From Thiothrix sp. (GTDB lineage Bacteria > Pseudomonadota > Gammaproteobacteria > Thiotrichales > Thiotrichaceae), in the NCBI RefSeq assembly GCF_028714775.1, contig NZ_JAQTLS010000010.1, forward strand, positions 1-64,000: a DNA stretch of 64,000 bases. The letters run 5' to 3'. Below are positions 16,639 to 26,115 of the stretch, piece after piece. The first letter of the stretch is position 1. Each line of letters begins with the position of its first letter. The notes below the pieces were generated by a model. The model was not told the DNA's origin, did not search any database, and saw only the letters and a list, made by a program, of their open reading frames with translations. Position numbers and translations under genes: made by a program.

Positions 16639-17862
16639 ATGTCCACATTGAAAGAAGATGCGTTGAAGTATCACGCCGAGCCACGCCCCGGCAAAATTGC
16701 CACGGAAATCACCAAACCCACTGCCACCCAACGCGACCTGTCATTAGCTTACACACCGGGTGTTGCTGAACCCGTGCGCGAAATCCACAAAGACCCCGAA
16801 GCCGCTTACAAATACACTGGCAAAGGCAATCTGGTCGCAGTCATTTCTGACGGTTCCGCCGTCTTGGGCTTGGGCAATGTTGGCGCATTGGCAGGCAAGC
16901 CAGTCATGGAAGGCAAGGGCGTACTGTTCAAACGCTTTGCAGATGTGGATGTGTTCGACATCGAAGTAGAAACCCAAGATGTGGAAGAATTCATTACCGT
17001 GGTAAAAAATATCGCGGGCACTTTCGGCGGCATCAATCTGGAAGACATTTCCGCCCCACGCTGTTTCGAGATCGAACGGCGCTTGCAGGAAATGCTCGAC
17101 ATTCCGGTATTCCATGACGACCAGCACGGTACGGCAACCATCATTGCTGCCGGGCTGATGAATGCGCTGGAAATCCAAGGCAAGCAACTCAACGATGTGA
17201 ACATTGTGTGTGTTGGCGCAGGCGCTGCCGGGGTTGCTTCCATGAACCTGCTGACCGCACTGGGCGCAAGCAAACAAAAGCTGCTGATGGTGGATAGCAA
17301 AGGTGTGCTGCACACCGGGCGCACCGACCTGAATGCTTTTAAACGCCAATACGCCGTGGAAACTGACAAACACACATTGGCAGACGCTTGCCGGGATGCG
17401 GACGTATTTATCGGTGTTTCCGGGCCAAATGTCATGACGGTGGAAATGCTCAACAGCATGGCTGACAAACCGATTGTGTTTGCACTTTCCAACCCTGACC
17501 CGGAAATTTCCCCAGCATTGGCGCTGGCGGCGCGTGATGACCTGATCATGGCAACCGGGCGCAGTGACTACCCGAACCAGATCAATAATGTACTGGGCTT
17601 CCCATTCCTGTTCCGTGGGGCCTTGGATGTGCGGGCGCGTTGCATCAATACGGAAATGCTGAAGGCGGCGGTCAATGCATTGGCGGCACTGGCACGGGAA
17701 CCTGTTCCGCAAAACGTGCTGGATGCTTACGGCTTGGATAAGCTGGAGTTCGGCAAGGATTACATCATTCCTAAGCCATTCGACCTGCGTTTGCGTGAGC
17801 GCGTACCGACAGCCGTTGCCCAAGCTGCTGTCGATACGGGTGTGGCAAGACTGCCCTTATAA
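16639..17862 (+). CDS. NAD(P)-dependent malic enzyme (oxaloacetate-decarboxylating)
   Basis: 407 aa. The malic enzyme core is complete: YTPGVAEPVREI, AVISDGSAVLGLGNVGALAG, FGGINLEDISAPRCFEIE, DDQHGTATI, the NAD(P)-binding VCVGAGAAGVASMNLL, and FALSNPDPEI. It converts malate to pyruvate, CO2 and NAD(P)H. It is the short form: the phosphotransacetylase-like tail of MaeB (about 350 aa) is absent. AAGGAG precedes the start. It converges with hemY, overlapping by 6 bases. Confidence 0.92.
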   Translation: MSTLKEDALKYHAEPRPGKIATEITKPTATQRDLSLAYTPGVAEPVREIHKDPEAAYKYTGKGNLVAVISDGSAVLGLGNVGALAGKPVMEGKGVLFKRFADVDVFDIEVETQDVEEFITVVKNIAGTFGGINLEDISAPRCFEIERRLQEMLDIPVFHDDQHGTATIIAAGLMNALEIQGKQLNDVNIVCVGAGAAGVASMNLLTALGASKQKLLMVDSKGVLHTGRTDLNAFKRQYAVETDKHTLADACRDADVFIGVSGPNVMTVEMLNSMADKPIVFALSNPDPEISPALALAARDDLIMATGRSDYPNQINNVLGFPFLFRGALDVRARCINTEMLKAAVNALAALAREPVPQNVLDAYGLDKLEFGKDYIIPKPFDLRLRERVPTAVAQAAVDTGVARLPL

Positions 17863-19140
17863 GCCGTTGTAAGGCGTTAAGGGCACTGCGCTATGCGCCT
17901 GTGGGTTAGCCTGCGGGCGCTGCGTTACAGTCAGCGTGAGTTTTTCACCTTCACCCCGGATGCAGTAGCGTAAGCCGAGACGGTAGCAACGCTGGGCATT
18001 CTCCGGCTCTTTCATGGTATCCAGCAATTCCGCCAGCTCCAGATAGGCTTTGGTGTTCGGCGCTTGGTTGAGGCTGGACTCGTAATAGCTTTTCGCCATC
18101 CCCCACAATTTTTGCTGGTTGTACAGGCGAGCCAACAGCAGCAGCAAGGCTGGGTTATTGTCTGGGCGGCTGAGTTGCCATTTTTCCGCTTGCTGGATGG
18201 CATTACCCAAGCTGTGGTGCTGGATGCGCCCGTACAGGTCAGCAAGGCCATCATCCCAACGCTTACCCAAGTTATTGCTGATCAGACTAGCACAGCTAAG
18301 CTCGTCCCCCGCCGTGTGCAAAGCGCGGGCGTACAATAAGATGGCTTCGGGATTTTCGCGGATCACGCTGGGCAGCTTTTTCCACAAGCCCTGTAACTTG
18401 TCAGTTTGTTTGTTTTTGGCGTATTGCTGGAACATGGCTTGCAAAGTTGCGCCTTGCACCTTAGCCATTTCATCATTCTTCAGCAGGTTCTGTTTGATCA
18501 GTTCGGGCAACAACTCCAGCAGGCTATCCCAGTATTCCTGCCGGTACAGGACTTTTGCCAACAGCTTAAGCACATAAGGGTGTTTGGGGGAAAGCTCACG
18601 CAGGCGCGTCAGGGTTGCGTGCGCCTGCTCCAATTGCCCACTGATAATTTGCATATCAGCTTGGGAAACACCCACGGCAATATTGGCCTTGCTGTCACTT
18701 TCAATCGCCAATTTGAGCAATTCATCACGGCGCGAATAGGCTTCCCGCATGTGTGCGGCGCGTGCTGCCGCCAAGTAGTTGAGCACTGGCGTTTCGCTGT
18801 GGGGAGCGTGTTCCAGCAATACTTTCTCGGCCTTTTCCCAATGCCCTTCGGTCAACAGGATTAAGCCTTGGCTGAGCGCACGGTTAGCCTTGCTGCCCAG
18901 CCGCGCTTCCCGGTAACGGCTGAAGTTTTTACGCAAGCCGAAGACGTAACGCAACAGGGCAATCGAGAGGTAGAAAGCCAAACACGCCAGTAGCACAGCG
19001 GCAACCAGCGTGGCGGTTTTCATTTCCAAGCTCCACACGCCCCACGTAATGCTGGCAGTACCGGGATTGGAAAGCACCAATTGCCCCAGCCAGAACGCGC
19101 CTGCAACCAGCAACAGCAGTACGATGAGGTAAAAAATCAT
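17857..19140 (-). CDS. hemY: HemY-type heme biosynthesis TPR membrane protein
   Basis: 427 aa. It has two N-terminal membrane helices (about 3-22 and 40-66), then the HemY domain with SRYREARLGSKANRALSQGL, AAARAAHMREAYSRRDELL and a TPR-like array to the C-terminus. In gammaproteobacteria hemY closes the hemCDXY operon and has a supporting, non-catalytic role near protoporphyrin synthesis; it differs from the Gram-positive oxidase of the same name. Its start overlaps the hemX stop by 4 bases. Confidence 0.93.
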   Translation of the reverse strand: MIFYLIVLLLLVAGAFWLGQLVLSNPGTASITWGVWSLEMKTATLVAAVLLACLAFYLSIALLRYVFGLRKNFSRYREARLGSKANRALSQGLILLTEGHWEKAEKVLLEHAPHSETPVLNYLAAARAAHMREAYSRRDELLKLAIESDSKANIAVGVSQADMQIISGQLEQAHATLTRLRELSPKHPYVLKLLAKVLYRQEYWDSLLELLPELIKQNLLKNDEMAKVQGATLQAMFQQYAKNKQTDKLQGLWKKLPSVIRENPEAILLYARALHTAGDELSCASLISNNLGKRWDDGLADLYGRIQHHSLGNAIQQAEKWQLSRPDNNPALLLLLARLYNQQKLWGMAKSYYESSLNQAPNTKAYLELAELLDTMKEPENAQRCYRLGLRYCIRGEGEKLTLTVTQRPQANPQAHSAVPLTPYNGL

Positions 19141-20366
19141 TCGCCCTTACCCCCTTTCGCGCTGGCTTTCGCAGGGTCTTTCTCGCTTGGCTTGGTTTTG
19201 CCTTCAGCCGCTGGTTGCTGTTTGGTGGTTTCTGTCTGGCGGGCACTTTCCAATTGCTTGAGGCTGGCAGAAATGTCCGGCATCACAGGTTTCAAATCCA
19301 GTTTGTCGAATTCACCCAGCTCTTTCAGCAGTGGCTCTGCCTGATCTTTGGGGTAGTAAGTGCTGGTGGTATCTTTCAGCAAACCAAGCTGGGCATGGAA
19401 TCCAGCATTGTCACGTTGCAGCAGCAACAAGCGCAGGGTTTCCATGCGTAAATACAGCAACTGGTACAGGTTTTGGCGGGCATCGCCATCCAGCGCGGTT
19501 TGCAAGGGGCCATCGGCGCGGCGGATCACGATGGCATCGCTGAGCTTACGTTTATATTCTGCCCAGAGGGAATTGCCTTCCCCAAATTCCGGCTTCGGTT
19601 CTTCAACCGCTGGCTTATCCGGTGCAGGGGCAGCGGCAGGTAAGGGTTTAAGCGCCAGCATCATGGCACTGATGTGTTGCGAAGTAGCAGCAATGTCGGG
19701 CACGGCAGCCGCTTCCAGTGCGGCAATGTCGCGGGCAATCTGCTGGCGTACCGGCAAATAATTAACTGAACCCAATTTCGCCAACGCAGCATCGGCTTCT
19801 TTCAGGCTGTCTTTGGCTGTCTGGACATTGTTTGCCAGATGCAATTCGCGGTTCGCCACTTGCAAAAGGAACTCGACTTCCGCCACTTGCCACTCATCAG
19901 CCGTGGTAGGAGCAGCCGTTTGCTGCGCCCGCGCTTGCAGGAATGTTACTTGCTCAACTTGGGAGGCAACCGTGTCGGCAAACTGGCGGGTTTGCTCTTG
20001 CATCCGCGCCACTTCCTTGACGGCATCGGCACTGACGGTTTGGGATTGCGCGGTTTTATCCGCCAATTCCTTACGCAGGGCATCCATCGCATCATTGCGC
20101 GGGGTTTGCTGCAACTGCTCACGCAACGCCGCAATTTCAGCCAAACCTTTATTGGCCTTATCATTCATGCGTTGCCAGTGTTTATAACCCGCCGCAATAC
20201 CGATCACCGAAAAAGACAGCGCCAAAATGGCAAGGAACAGGGCAAAACGCGCCCCACCCGCACGGGCGGCGTGCCCAGACTTTAGGTCACTGCTGTGTAC
20301 GTCCAGCGTATCAACAGCGGTATCGGCGTTATTGTTATCAGCTTCGTGTGCTGTTTTGTCGATCAT
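19137..20366 (-). CDS. hemX: HemX-like protein (uroporphyrinogen-III C-methyltransferase family annotation)
   Basis: 409 aa. A cytoplasmic acidic N-terminus is followed by one membrane helix (ARFALFLAILALSFSVIGIA), a coiled coil and the HemX domain (VAEVEFLLQVANRELHLANN, LLYLRMETLRLLLLQRDNAG). No methyltransferase motifs are present, despite the common database name. The start at 20366 has AGGAA 7 bases upstream and lies inside the end of hemD (29-base overlap). It is part of hemCDXY. Confidence 0.9.
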   Translation of the reverse strand: MIDKTAHEADNNNADTAVDTLDVHSSDLKSGHAARAGGARFALFLAILALSFSVIGIAAGYKHWQRMNDKANKGLAEIAALREQLQQTPRNDAMDALRKELADKTAQSQTVSADAVKEVARMQEQTRQFADTVASQVEQVTFLQARAQQTAAPTTADEWQVAEVEFLLQVANRELHLANNVQTAKDSLKEADAALAKLGSVNYLPVRQQIARDIAALEAAAVPDIAATSQHISAMMLALKPLPAAAPAPDKPAVEEPKPEFGEGNSLWAEYKRKLSDAIVIRRADGPLQTALDGDARQNLYQLLYLRMETLRLLLLQRDNAGFHAQLGLLKDTTSTYYPKDQAEPLLKELGEFDKLDLKPVMPDISASLKQLESARQTETTKQQPAAEGKTKPSEKDPAKASAKGGKGE

Positions 20367-21141
20367 CGTGGGATTCCTGTGCCCATTGATTGAGTGCCTG
20401 CAACATGGCCTCATCGCCGGGATTGTCTGCAATGACAATAAGTCCTGTAAAACCGGCTTGCCGGGCTGTTACCAACATTCGCTGGCTACCCACAAGCAGG
20501 GGAACCGTTTTTATCCAGTCAGGATTATCCAGCAACGTGAGCAGGTTCAAAAGCCCTTCGCTGCTGGTGATGGCAATTATATCAAGCTGCTGGCGTTCGT
20601 GGTGTTGTTTCAGTTGTCCGGCATCATGTTTTGGACAAATACGTTGATAAACATCCACATAATCCACCACCGCACCGCGCTGGCGTAAGCCATCTGCCAA
20701 TAACTCACGCCCTCCCTCACCCCGAAAAATCAGGATACGCTTGCCCGCAAGCTGTTGTACTTCCGGCATCGCCAGAAAATCTTCGCTGGTAAACCCTTGC
20801 GCCGGAACCCATTGGGGGTTGAAACCGCGTTCTTGCAAGGCTTTTGCTGTCTTTTTACCAATTGCACCTAAAGTCAGGCGCTGTAAAACTTGTTGCTGCA
20901 CGTCATCCAGTGCTGCAAGGCCAAAGGTAACAGCATTGGCACTGATGAACAGCGCCGCATCGTAAGACGCCAAACTTGCCAATATTGCCTGCGCCGCCTG
21001 CGGTTGGTCGCTTGCCCTGACTTCAATGACAGGGATACACAAGGCTTGCGCTCCGGCTTGTTCCAGTTGTTGCCGAAAAGCTTCCGACTGGTGTGCAGGG
21101 CGGGTAACAACCACCTGCAAGCCGTGCAAGGTTTTAGGCAT
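20338..21141 (-). CDS. hemD: Uroporphyrinogen-III synthase
   Basis: 267 aa. HemD fold: [66 protein letters not shown] and [15 protein letters not shown]. It closes and inverts hydroxymethylbilane to uroporphyrinogen III. The start MPKTLHGLQ at 21141 overlaps the end of hemC by 8 bases, giving tight coupling. Confidence 0.93.
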   Translation of the reverse strand: MPKTLHGLQVVVTRPAHQSEAFRQQLEQAGAQALCIPVIEVRASDQPQAAQAILASLASYDAALFISANAVTFGLAALDDVQQQVLQRLTLGAIGKKTAKALQERGFNPQWVPAQGFTSEDFLAMPEVQQLAGKRILIFRGEGGRELLADGLRQRGAVVDYVDVYQRICPKHDAGQLKQHHERQQLDIIAITSSEGLLNLLTLLDNPDWIKTVPLLVGSQRMLVTARQAGFTGLIVIADNPGDEAMLQALNQWAQESHDDRQNSTRS

Positions 21142-22063
21142 GAATGCCCAGCGACGCCAATACCTTGTCACCGCCTTGCGCCAACAAATCTTCCGCAACC
21201 ATAACCCCCAGCGATTCGGGGTCTACCGAGCAACCGCGCAATTCACAAGTATAGACCGCAGAACCATCGGGGAAGCCGATCAAACCGCGCATCCGCAATG
21301 CCCCATCATCCAACTCGGCAAAACCCGCTACCGGAATTTGGCAACCACCATTGAGGCGCTTGTTCATGGCGCGTTCGACACGCACACAAACTGTCGTTTC
21401 CGCATGACGCAAAGGAGCCAGCAGGCTTTCCACCCGAGGGTCATTACGGCGGCATTCAATCCCCACCGCACCTTGACCAATCGCAGGCAAGCTCTGTTCG
21501 GTCGACAAGTAAGCCGTGATACGTGATTGGAATTCCAAACGGATCAAACCCGCCGCTGCCAAAATGATGGCATCGTATTCGCCATTATCCAATTTCGACA
21601 GGCGCGTATTGACGTTGCCACGCAAATCTTTGATCTGTAAATGCGGGTAACGCGCCCGGATTTGGGTTTGGCGGCGCAAGCTGGACGTGCCCACAATAGC
21701 GCCTTGCGGCAAATCATCCAAGGTGGCATAGCGGTTAGAAACGAAAGCATCACGCGGGTCTTCGCGCTCAAGGATAACCGGCAGGTGCAAACCTTCGGGG
21801 AAATCCATCGGCACGTCTTTCATGGAATGCACCGCAATATCAGCCGTACCTTCCAGCATCCCCATTTCCAATTCCTTAACGAACAAACCTTTGCCACCGA
21901 TTTTGGATAGCGGGCTGTCGAGGATTTTGTCACCGCGTGTGACCATGCCAACCATTTCGATTTGCAGGCCGGGGTGGGCTTCTTGTAAGCGGCGGGCGAC
22001 GTGTTCGGCCTGCCACATGGCGAGGGGACTGGTGCGGGTTGCGATGCGGATCGTGTCAGCCAT
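21134..22063 (-). CDS. hemC: Porphobilinogen deaminase (hydroxymethylbilane synthase)
   Basis: 309 aa. It begins [20 protein letters not shown]. Domain landmarks include [49 protein letters not shown], and the cofactor cysteine in [11 protein letters not shown], to which the dipyrromethane cofactor is attached. It polymerises four porphobilinogens. The start at 22063 (AGGAATT just upstream) matches homologues; an in-frame ATG at 22087 is possible. It is the first gene of hemCDXY. Confidence 0.95.
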   Translation of the reverse strand: MADTIRIATRTSPLAMWQAEHVARRLQEAHPGLQIEMVGMVTRGDKILDSPLSKIGGKGLFVKELEMGMLEGTADIAVHSMKDVPMDFPEGLHLPVILEREDPRDAFVSNRYATLDDLPQGAIVGTSSLRRQTQIRARYPHLQIKDLRGNVNTRLSKLDNGEYDAIILAAAGLIRLEFQSRITAYLSTEQSLPAIGQGAVGIECRRNDPRVESLLAPLRHAETTVCVRVERAMNKRLNGGCQIPVAGFAELDDGALRMRGLIGFPDGSAVYTCELRGCSVDPESLGVMVAEDLLAQGGDKVLASLGIHA

Positions 22064-22466
22064 AATTCCTACGTGTGCCTGATTCATAGAATTTCTGCAC
22101 TTTACGGCAAAGTGGGCAAGACTTCCATCCCTTGCACCGGGAAGTCGCGCATACCCCGATTACCTTAACGTAATGTAACGTTGCAACGAAATACTGCATT
22201 GTTCCTTGCTTTTTCCGCCATTCAGACTACATTAAGGTTTCAATCAATGGAATGATGAAAATAACATGGAAGTTACCCCCTAATTCTTCCCTTTATATTT
22301 GATTGAGAGGGAACTCAGGCGACATTTCCGTTGCCTGAAACACAGTGCGCCGAGGTTCAAGCCCAAGCCTCGACGCACTTATCCCGCTTGTAGCCGGGTT
22401 CCTTATCGTGCCACACTTCTGCTACCGTAAAACCTGACAACCCCTGTTGCAAGAAGACATACTAAC
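22064..22466. other. 403-base divergent intergenic region
   Basis: This lies between hemC (minus) and the COG0523 gene (plus). No ORF of note. It contains an imperfect 12-base dyad (TGTAACGTTGCA, 22174-22185, 5 of 6 pairs), a TATATT-like box near 22293, and three consecutive hairpins (22315-22398), the middle one very strong. Promoters for both genes must lie here, but no consensus pair stands out. Confidence 0.6.
22315..22398. ncRNA. Candidate structured leader (three hairpins)
   Basis: Hairpin 1: TCAGGC with GCCTGA (22315-22338). Hairpin 2: AGTGCGcCGAGG with CCTCGaCGCACT (22344-22379), 11 pairs with one C-A mismatch plus two inner pairs. Hairpin 3: CCCG-C around a TTGTA loop (22383-22398). 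It lies 70-150 bases before the GTG of the COG0523 gene, so it could be a 5' leader. Orientation is not certain, and no known riboswitch consensus is recognised. Confidence 0.35.
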
Positions 22467-23552
22467 GTGCAAGCAAGCGCTGACCGCATCCCAATTACCC
22501 TGCTAACTGGCTTTCTCGGCAGTGGAAAAACCACCCTGTTGAATAACCTGCTCAGACCGTCGTTCTGGGAACGGCTATTGCGTGCGCCGCCGCTGACCGC
22601 CGTCATCATGAATGAGTTCGGCAGTGTAGGGCTGGATCACCAATTAGTGGGAAACACGAACGGCCCGATGGCACTGCTTTCCGGCGGTTGCGTGTGTTGC
22701 GAAATCCAAGGCTCACTCGTCCCCACCCTGAAAAACTTGTGGATGGGACGGCGCGATGGGGTGATTCCCCCGTATGAGCGCATCATTATTGAAACCACAG
22801 GTATCGCCGACCCGATGCCGATCATGGAAACCTTGCTGCGTTCCGACTGGGTAGCCAAACGCCATTATCTGGATGGGGTTGTGACCACGGTGGACGCGGT
22901 ATTTGGCAACAGCCAGCTTGACCAACATTTTGAAGCCGTAAGGCAAGTCGCCGGGGCAGACCGTTTGCTGCTGACCAAAACCGACCTTGCCGATGCTGAC
23001 ACCATCCGGCAATTGGAAGCCCGCCTCGCCAGCACCAACCCTGCCGCCCCCATTGCGCATGTGCGTAATGGTGATGTTAACCCAGACACTATTTTCAAAC
23101 TCCGCGCTTACCACCAGTCGGAACCCGCCAAAGCCAAGCAATGGCTGGCGGCAGACAATTTCCGTATTGTCGCGGCAAATCCCGTGACGCAAGCGGCTAT
23201 CCGTAACCCTGCCGCACCTAGCCCTAAGGGCACGGATGGGCGCATCCGCAGTTTTTCCCTGACCTTCGACCAACCCTTGCGCTGGGCTGATGTGTCGGCA
23301 GCATTGGAAACACTGGCGGAATTCTGCCACCAGCGCCTGTTACGCATGAAAGCCATCGTCAATGTCCAAGAACATCAAGGCCCGGTGGTGTTGCACGCTG
23401 TCCAACACCTGTTCTACCCGTCGGTGGAATTGCCCGCATGGCCTGATAACGATCATCGCAGCCGCTTCGTCTTTATCACTGCCGATCTCGACGAAGCCTA
23501 TGTCAGCAACTTGCTGAACGCTTTTACCCAAACTGTTAATACTTCCACCTAG
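22467..23552 (+). CDS. COG0523-family GTPase metallochaperone (CobW/YeiR type)
   Basis: 361 aa with a GTG start. The P-loop is GFLGSGKTT, the metal-binding CxCC motif is in GGCVCCEIQGSL, the G3-like segment is EFGSVGLDH with ETTGIADP, and the G4 motif is TKTDLAD. The C-terminal CobW_C domain contains a beta-rich region (IRSFSLTFDQPLRW). COG0523 proteins insert or deliver metals, and zinc-linked members are common. It is 15 bases from a ZrgA-like gene, so zinc is the likely metal. Confidence 0.88.
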   Translation: MQASADRIPITLLTGFLGSGKTTLLNNLLRPSFWERLLRAPPLTAVIMNEFGSVGLDHQLVGNTNGPMALLSGGCVCCEIQGSLVPTLKNLWMGRRDGVIPPYERIIIETTGIADPMPIMETLLRSDWVAKRHYLDGVVTTVDAVFGNSQLDQHFEAVRQVAGADRLLLTKTDLADADTIRQLEARLASTNPAAPIAHVRNGDVNPDTIFKLRAYHQSEPAKAKQWLAADNFRIVAANPVTQAAIRNPAAPSPKGTDGRIRSFSLTFDQPLRWADVSAALETLAEFCHQRLLRMKAIVNVQEHQGPVVLHAVQHLFYPSVELPAWPDNDHRSRFVFITADLDEAYVSNLLNAFTQTVNTST

Positions 23553-23567
23553 CGAAAGGAGATGCAC

Positions 23568-24188
23568 ATGAAACTCCCCACTATCCTGATCAGTACCCTC
23601 AGCCTGCTGTTTACCTTCTCGGCGGGGCAGCTCTACGCCGACGATCAAACCCAAGCTGCCGCCGCCCCTGTCGAACACGAAGAACATGGCGCACACGAAC
23701 ACGGCACAGCAAAACTTTCCCTGTCTGTCGGGGAAACGGGGCTAGAAATCATGCTCGACTCCCCCGCCGTTAACCTCGTCGGTTTTGAGCACATGCCTGA
23801 CACTGACGAAGACAAGCAAAAACTGGACGACTTGGTGGAAAAATTGGAAGGTGGCGATGAACTGTTCAACGTCAACCCCGAAGCCGAATGCGAACTGAAA
23901 GACACCGAAGTACTTTCCGGGCTACTGGGTGATGACATCGGTAACGCGGAAGCTGGCACAGAAACCGCACCCACCACCGCAGAACCCCAAAATAGCGATG
24001 CCCACAATGATGTGGACGTTACGTGGGCATACGCCTGCAACAAACCCGCCGAGTTGAAAGAAGTCGCGGTCAAACTGTTTAGCGCGTTCCCGGAAGGTTT
24101 CCAGCGCATCAACGCCGAATGGGTAACAGACAAAGGCGCGTCAGCCGTGGAACTGGGACAAGACGACACCATCAAACTGACCCCATGA
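23568..24188 (+). CDS. ZrgA-like periplasmic metal-binding protein (DUF2796)
   Basis: 206 aa. The signal peptide (MKLPTILISTLSLLFTFSAG...) is followed by a His/Glu-rich segment HEEHGAHEHG, then the DUF2796 core: LSVGETGLEIMLDSPAVNLVGFEH (in parts), ECELKDTEVLSG, NDVDVTWAYACNKP, GFQRINAEWVTDKGASAVEL. DUF2796/ZrgA proteins belong to zinc uptake loci described in Vibrio. AAGGAG is 6 bases before the ATG at 23568. The stop overlaps the ABC ATPase start (ATGA). Confidence 0.85.
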   Translation: MKLPTILISTLSLLFTFSAGQLYADDQTQAAAAPVEHEEHGAHEHGTAKLSLSVGETGLEIMLDSPAVNLVGFEHMPDTDEDKQKLDDLVEKLEGGDELFNVNPEAECELKDTEVLSGLLGDDIGNAEAGTETAPTTAEPQNSDAHNDVDVTWAYACNKPAELKEVAVKLFSAFPEGFQRINAEWVTDKGASAVELGQDDTIKLTP

Positions 24189-24859
24189 ACGTGATCGAAC
24201 TGCAAAACTTGCACTACCGTTGGCACAGTCAAATCCGCGACACGCTGGCAATTGCGAACCTGCATGTGGCGCAAGGCGAACACCTGTTCATCAAAGGCGC
24301 AAGCGGCAGCGGCAAAACCACCTTGCTCAATCTGCTGGCGGGCATCCTCACTCCCACCAGCGGCAGCCTTAGTATTCTGGGGCAAGCGCTGCATAGTATG
24401 GGCAGTTCCGCCCGCGACCGCTTCCGTGCTGACCACATGGGGGTGATCTTCCAGCAGTTCAATTTGTTGCCTTACCTGTCAGTACTGGAAAACGTGCAAT
24501 TGCCCTGCCACTTTTCCACCCGCCGTAAGCAACAAGCAGGGAATACCTTGGTGGAAGCCAACCGCCTGTTGGATCATCTGGGGCTGGATGCCGACTTGCG
24601 TAACCGTTCCGTCACCGACTTGAGTGTGGGGCAACAGCAACGGGTAGCAGTAGCTCGAGCACTGATTGGCAACCCGGAATTGATCATTGCGGATGAACCG
24701 ACTTCCGCACTCGACACTGACACCCGCGACGGTTTCCTCGACTTGTTATTCCGGGAAGCTGAAGCACAGGGCAGCACCATCCTCTTTGTCAGCCATGACC
24801 CGCACATCGCCAGCCATTTCCCGCGCGTGGTGGATTTACGCGAGGTAAACCAACCATGA
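24185..24859 (+). CDS. ABC transporter ATP-binding protein (ZrgB-like)
   Basis: 224 aa. Walker A is GASGSGKTT, the Q-loop is FQQFNLLPYLS, the signature reads LSVGQQQRVAVARAL, and Walker B is LIIADEPTSALD. It is the LolD/MacB type of ATPase, which works with FtsX-like permeases. It overlaps both neighbours by 4 bases, so the complex is probably made stoichiometrically with the ZrgA-like and permease proteins. Confidence 0.92.
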   Translation: MNVIELQNLHYRWHSQIRDTLAIANLHVAQGEHLFIKGASGSGKTTLLNLLAGILTPTSGSLSILGQALHSMGSSARDRFRADHMGVIFQQFNLLPYLSVLENVQLPCHFSTRRKQQAGNTLVEANRLLDHLGLDADLRNRSVTDLSVGQQQRVAVARALIGNPELIIADEPTSALDTDTRDGFLDLLFREAEAQGSTILFVSHDPHIASHFPRVVDLREVNQP

Positions 24860-26115
24860 TCCTGCTCAAACTTACCCTCCGCAGCCTGTGGAACCGCCGC
24901 GCCAGCCTATTGCTTACCGTGTTTTCCATCGCCATCAGCATTGCGCTGCTACTCGGGGTTGAATACATCCGCAAGGAAGCCAAGGCCAGTTTCCTCAGCA
25001 CCATTTCCGGCACGGATTTGGTGGTGGGCGCACGCAGCGGCCCGGTGCAATTGCTACTTTACAGCGTATTCCGCATCGGCAATGCCACCAATAACATCAG
25101 TTGGCAGTCGTATCAGGAAATCATCGGCAATCCGCTGGTGGAATGGTCAGTGCCGTTGAGCTTAGGTGATTCCCACAAGGGCTACCGGGTGTTGGGGACG
25201 AATCAGGACTATTTCCGTTACTACCGTTACGGAGACAAGCAGTTGCTGGATTTCTCCGCAGGCCAGCCGTTTGCAGGCGTGTATGACGCCGTGTTGGGCG
25301 CAGAAGTCGCCCGCAAGTTGGGGTATAAACTGGGGGATAACATCGTGCTGGCGCATGGAACCGCGTCGGCAAGTTTCGCCTTACATGCCGATAAGCCCTT
25401 CCATGTGGTGGGCATCCTCAAGCCGACTGGCACGCCCATCGACCGCACGGTGCATGTCACGCTGGAGGGCATTGAAGCCATCCACGTCGACTGGGTAAGC
25501 GGTGTGCAAGTGCCGGGCTACCACATCAGCGCGGAAGAGGCTGTACAAAAAAACTTACGCCCCAAACTGATCACTGCGTTTTTGGTGGGTTTGAAAAACC
25601 GCGCCGCCGCTTTCCGAGTGCAACGCGAGATCAATGAATACCAACGCGAGCCGCTGCTAGCAGCCTTGCCGGGCGTGGCACTGGCTGATTTGTGGCAAGC
25701 CATCGGGATGTTTGAAACCGTGTTGCGCATCATCAGCGGTTTCGTGGTGGTAGCAGGTTTGCTGGGAATGCTGACCATACTACTTTCCACCCTCAATGAA
25801 CGGCGGCGGGAAATGGCGATCTTGCGGGCAGTCGGCGCACATCCACGGCAGGTGTTTTTGCTGTTCGTGCTGGAAGCGCTGGTGCTGGTAGTACTGGGCT
25901 GTCTGGCTGGGGTAACACTGGTCTATGCGGCACTGTTCGCTGCCCGCCCGTGGGTGGTGGCTGAATATGGCTTTTACTTGCGTACTTGGATACCGGATAT
26001 GCCCAATGTGCTGATGCTTGCGGTGGTGGCGGGGCTTGCGCTACTGTTCAGCCTGATTCCGGGGGCAATTGCTTACCGCCGTTCCCTGCAAGATGGTTTG
26101 ACCGTAAGGGTATGA
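24856..26115 (+). CDS. FtsX-family ABC permease (ZrgC-like)
   Basis: 419 aa. An N-terminal membrane helix (about 16-37) and a large periplasmic domain (about 40-280) precede three C-terminal helices in an FtsX domain containing LSTLNERRREMAILRAVGAHP. This is the MacB/LolC permease architecture with the extracytoplasmic domain, not the classical ZnuB fold. In the ZrgABCDE-type locus it is thought to support zinc acquisition; the mechanism is unknown. Confidence 0.9.
   Translation: MILLKLTLRSLWNRRASLLLTVFSIAISIALLLGVEYIRKEAKASFLSTISGTDLVVGARSGPVQLLLYSVFRIGNATNNISWQSYQEIIGNPLVEWSVPLSLGDSHKGYRVLGTNQDYFRYYRYGDKQLLDFSAGQPFAGVYDAVLGAEVARKLGYKLGDNIVLAHGTASASFALHADKPFHVVGILKPTGTPIDRTVHVTLEGIEAIHVDWVSGVQVPGYHISAEEAVQKNLRPKLITAFLVGLKNRAAAFRVQREINEYQREPLLAALPGVALADLWQAIGMFETVLRIISGFVVVAGLLGMLTILLSTLNERRREMAILRAVGAHPRQVFLLFVLEALVLVVLGCLAGVTLVYAALFAARPWVVAEYGFYLRTWIPDMPNVLMLAVVAGLALLFSLIPGAIAYRRSLQDGLTVRV

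Noticed and set aside
16744-17823. Long minus-strand ORF (359 codons) inside the malic enzyme gene
   Set aside because: It is a shadow of the well-supported malic enzyme on the plus strand; its translation is His/Gln/Cys-rich with no recognisable fold.
22300-22466. Cobalamin riboswitch before the COG0523 (CobW-type) gene
   Set aside because: A GGGAA-like patch and stems are present, but the B12-box type core and order are missing; kept only as an unassigned structured leader.
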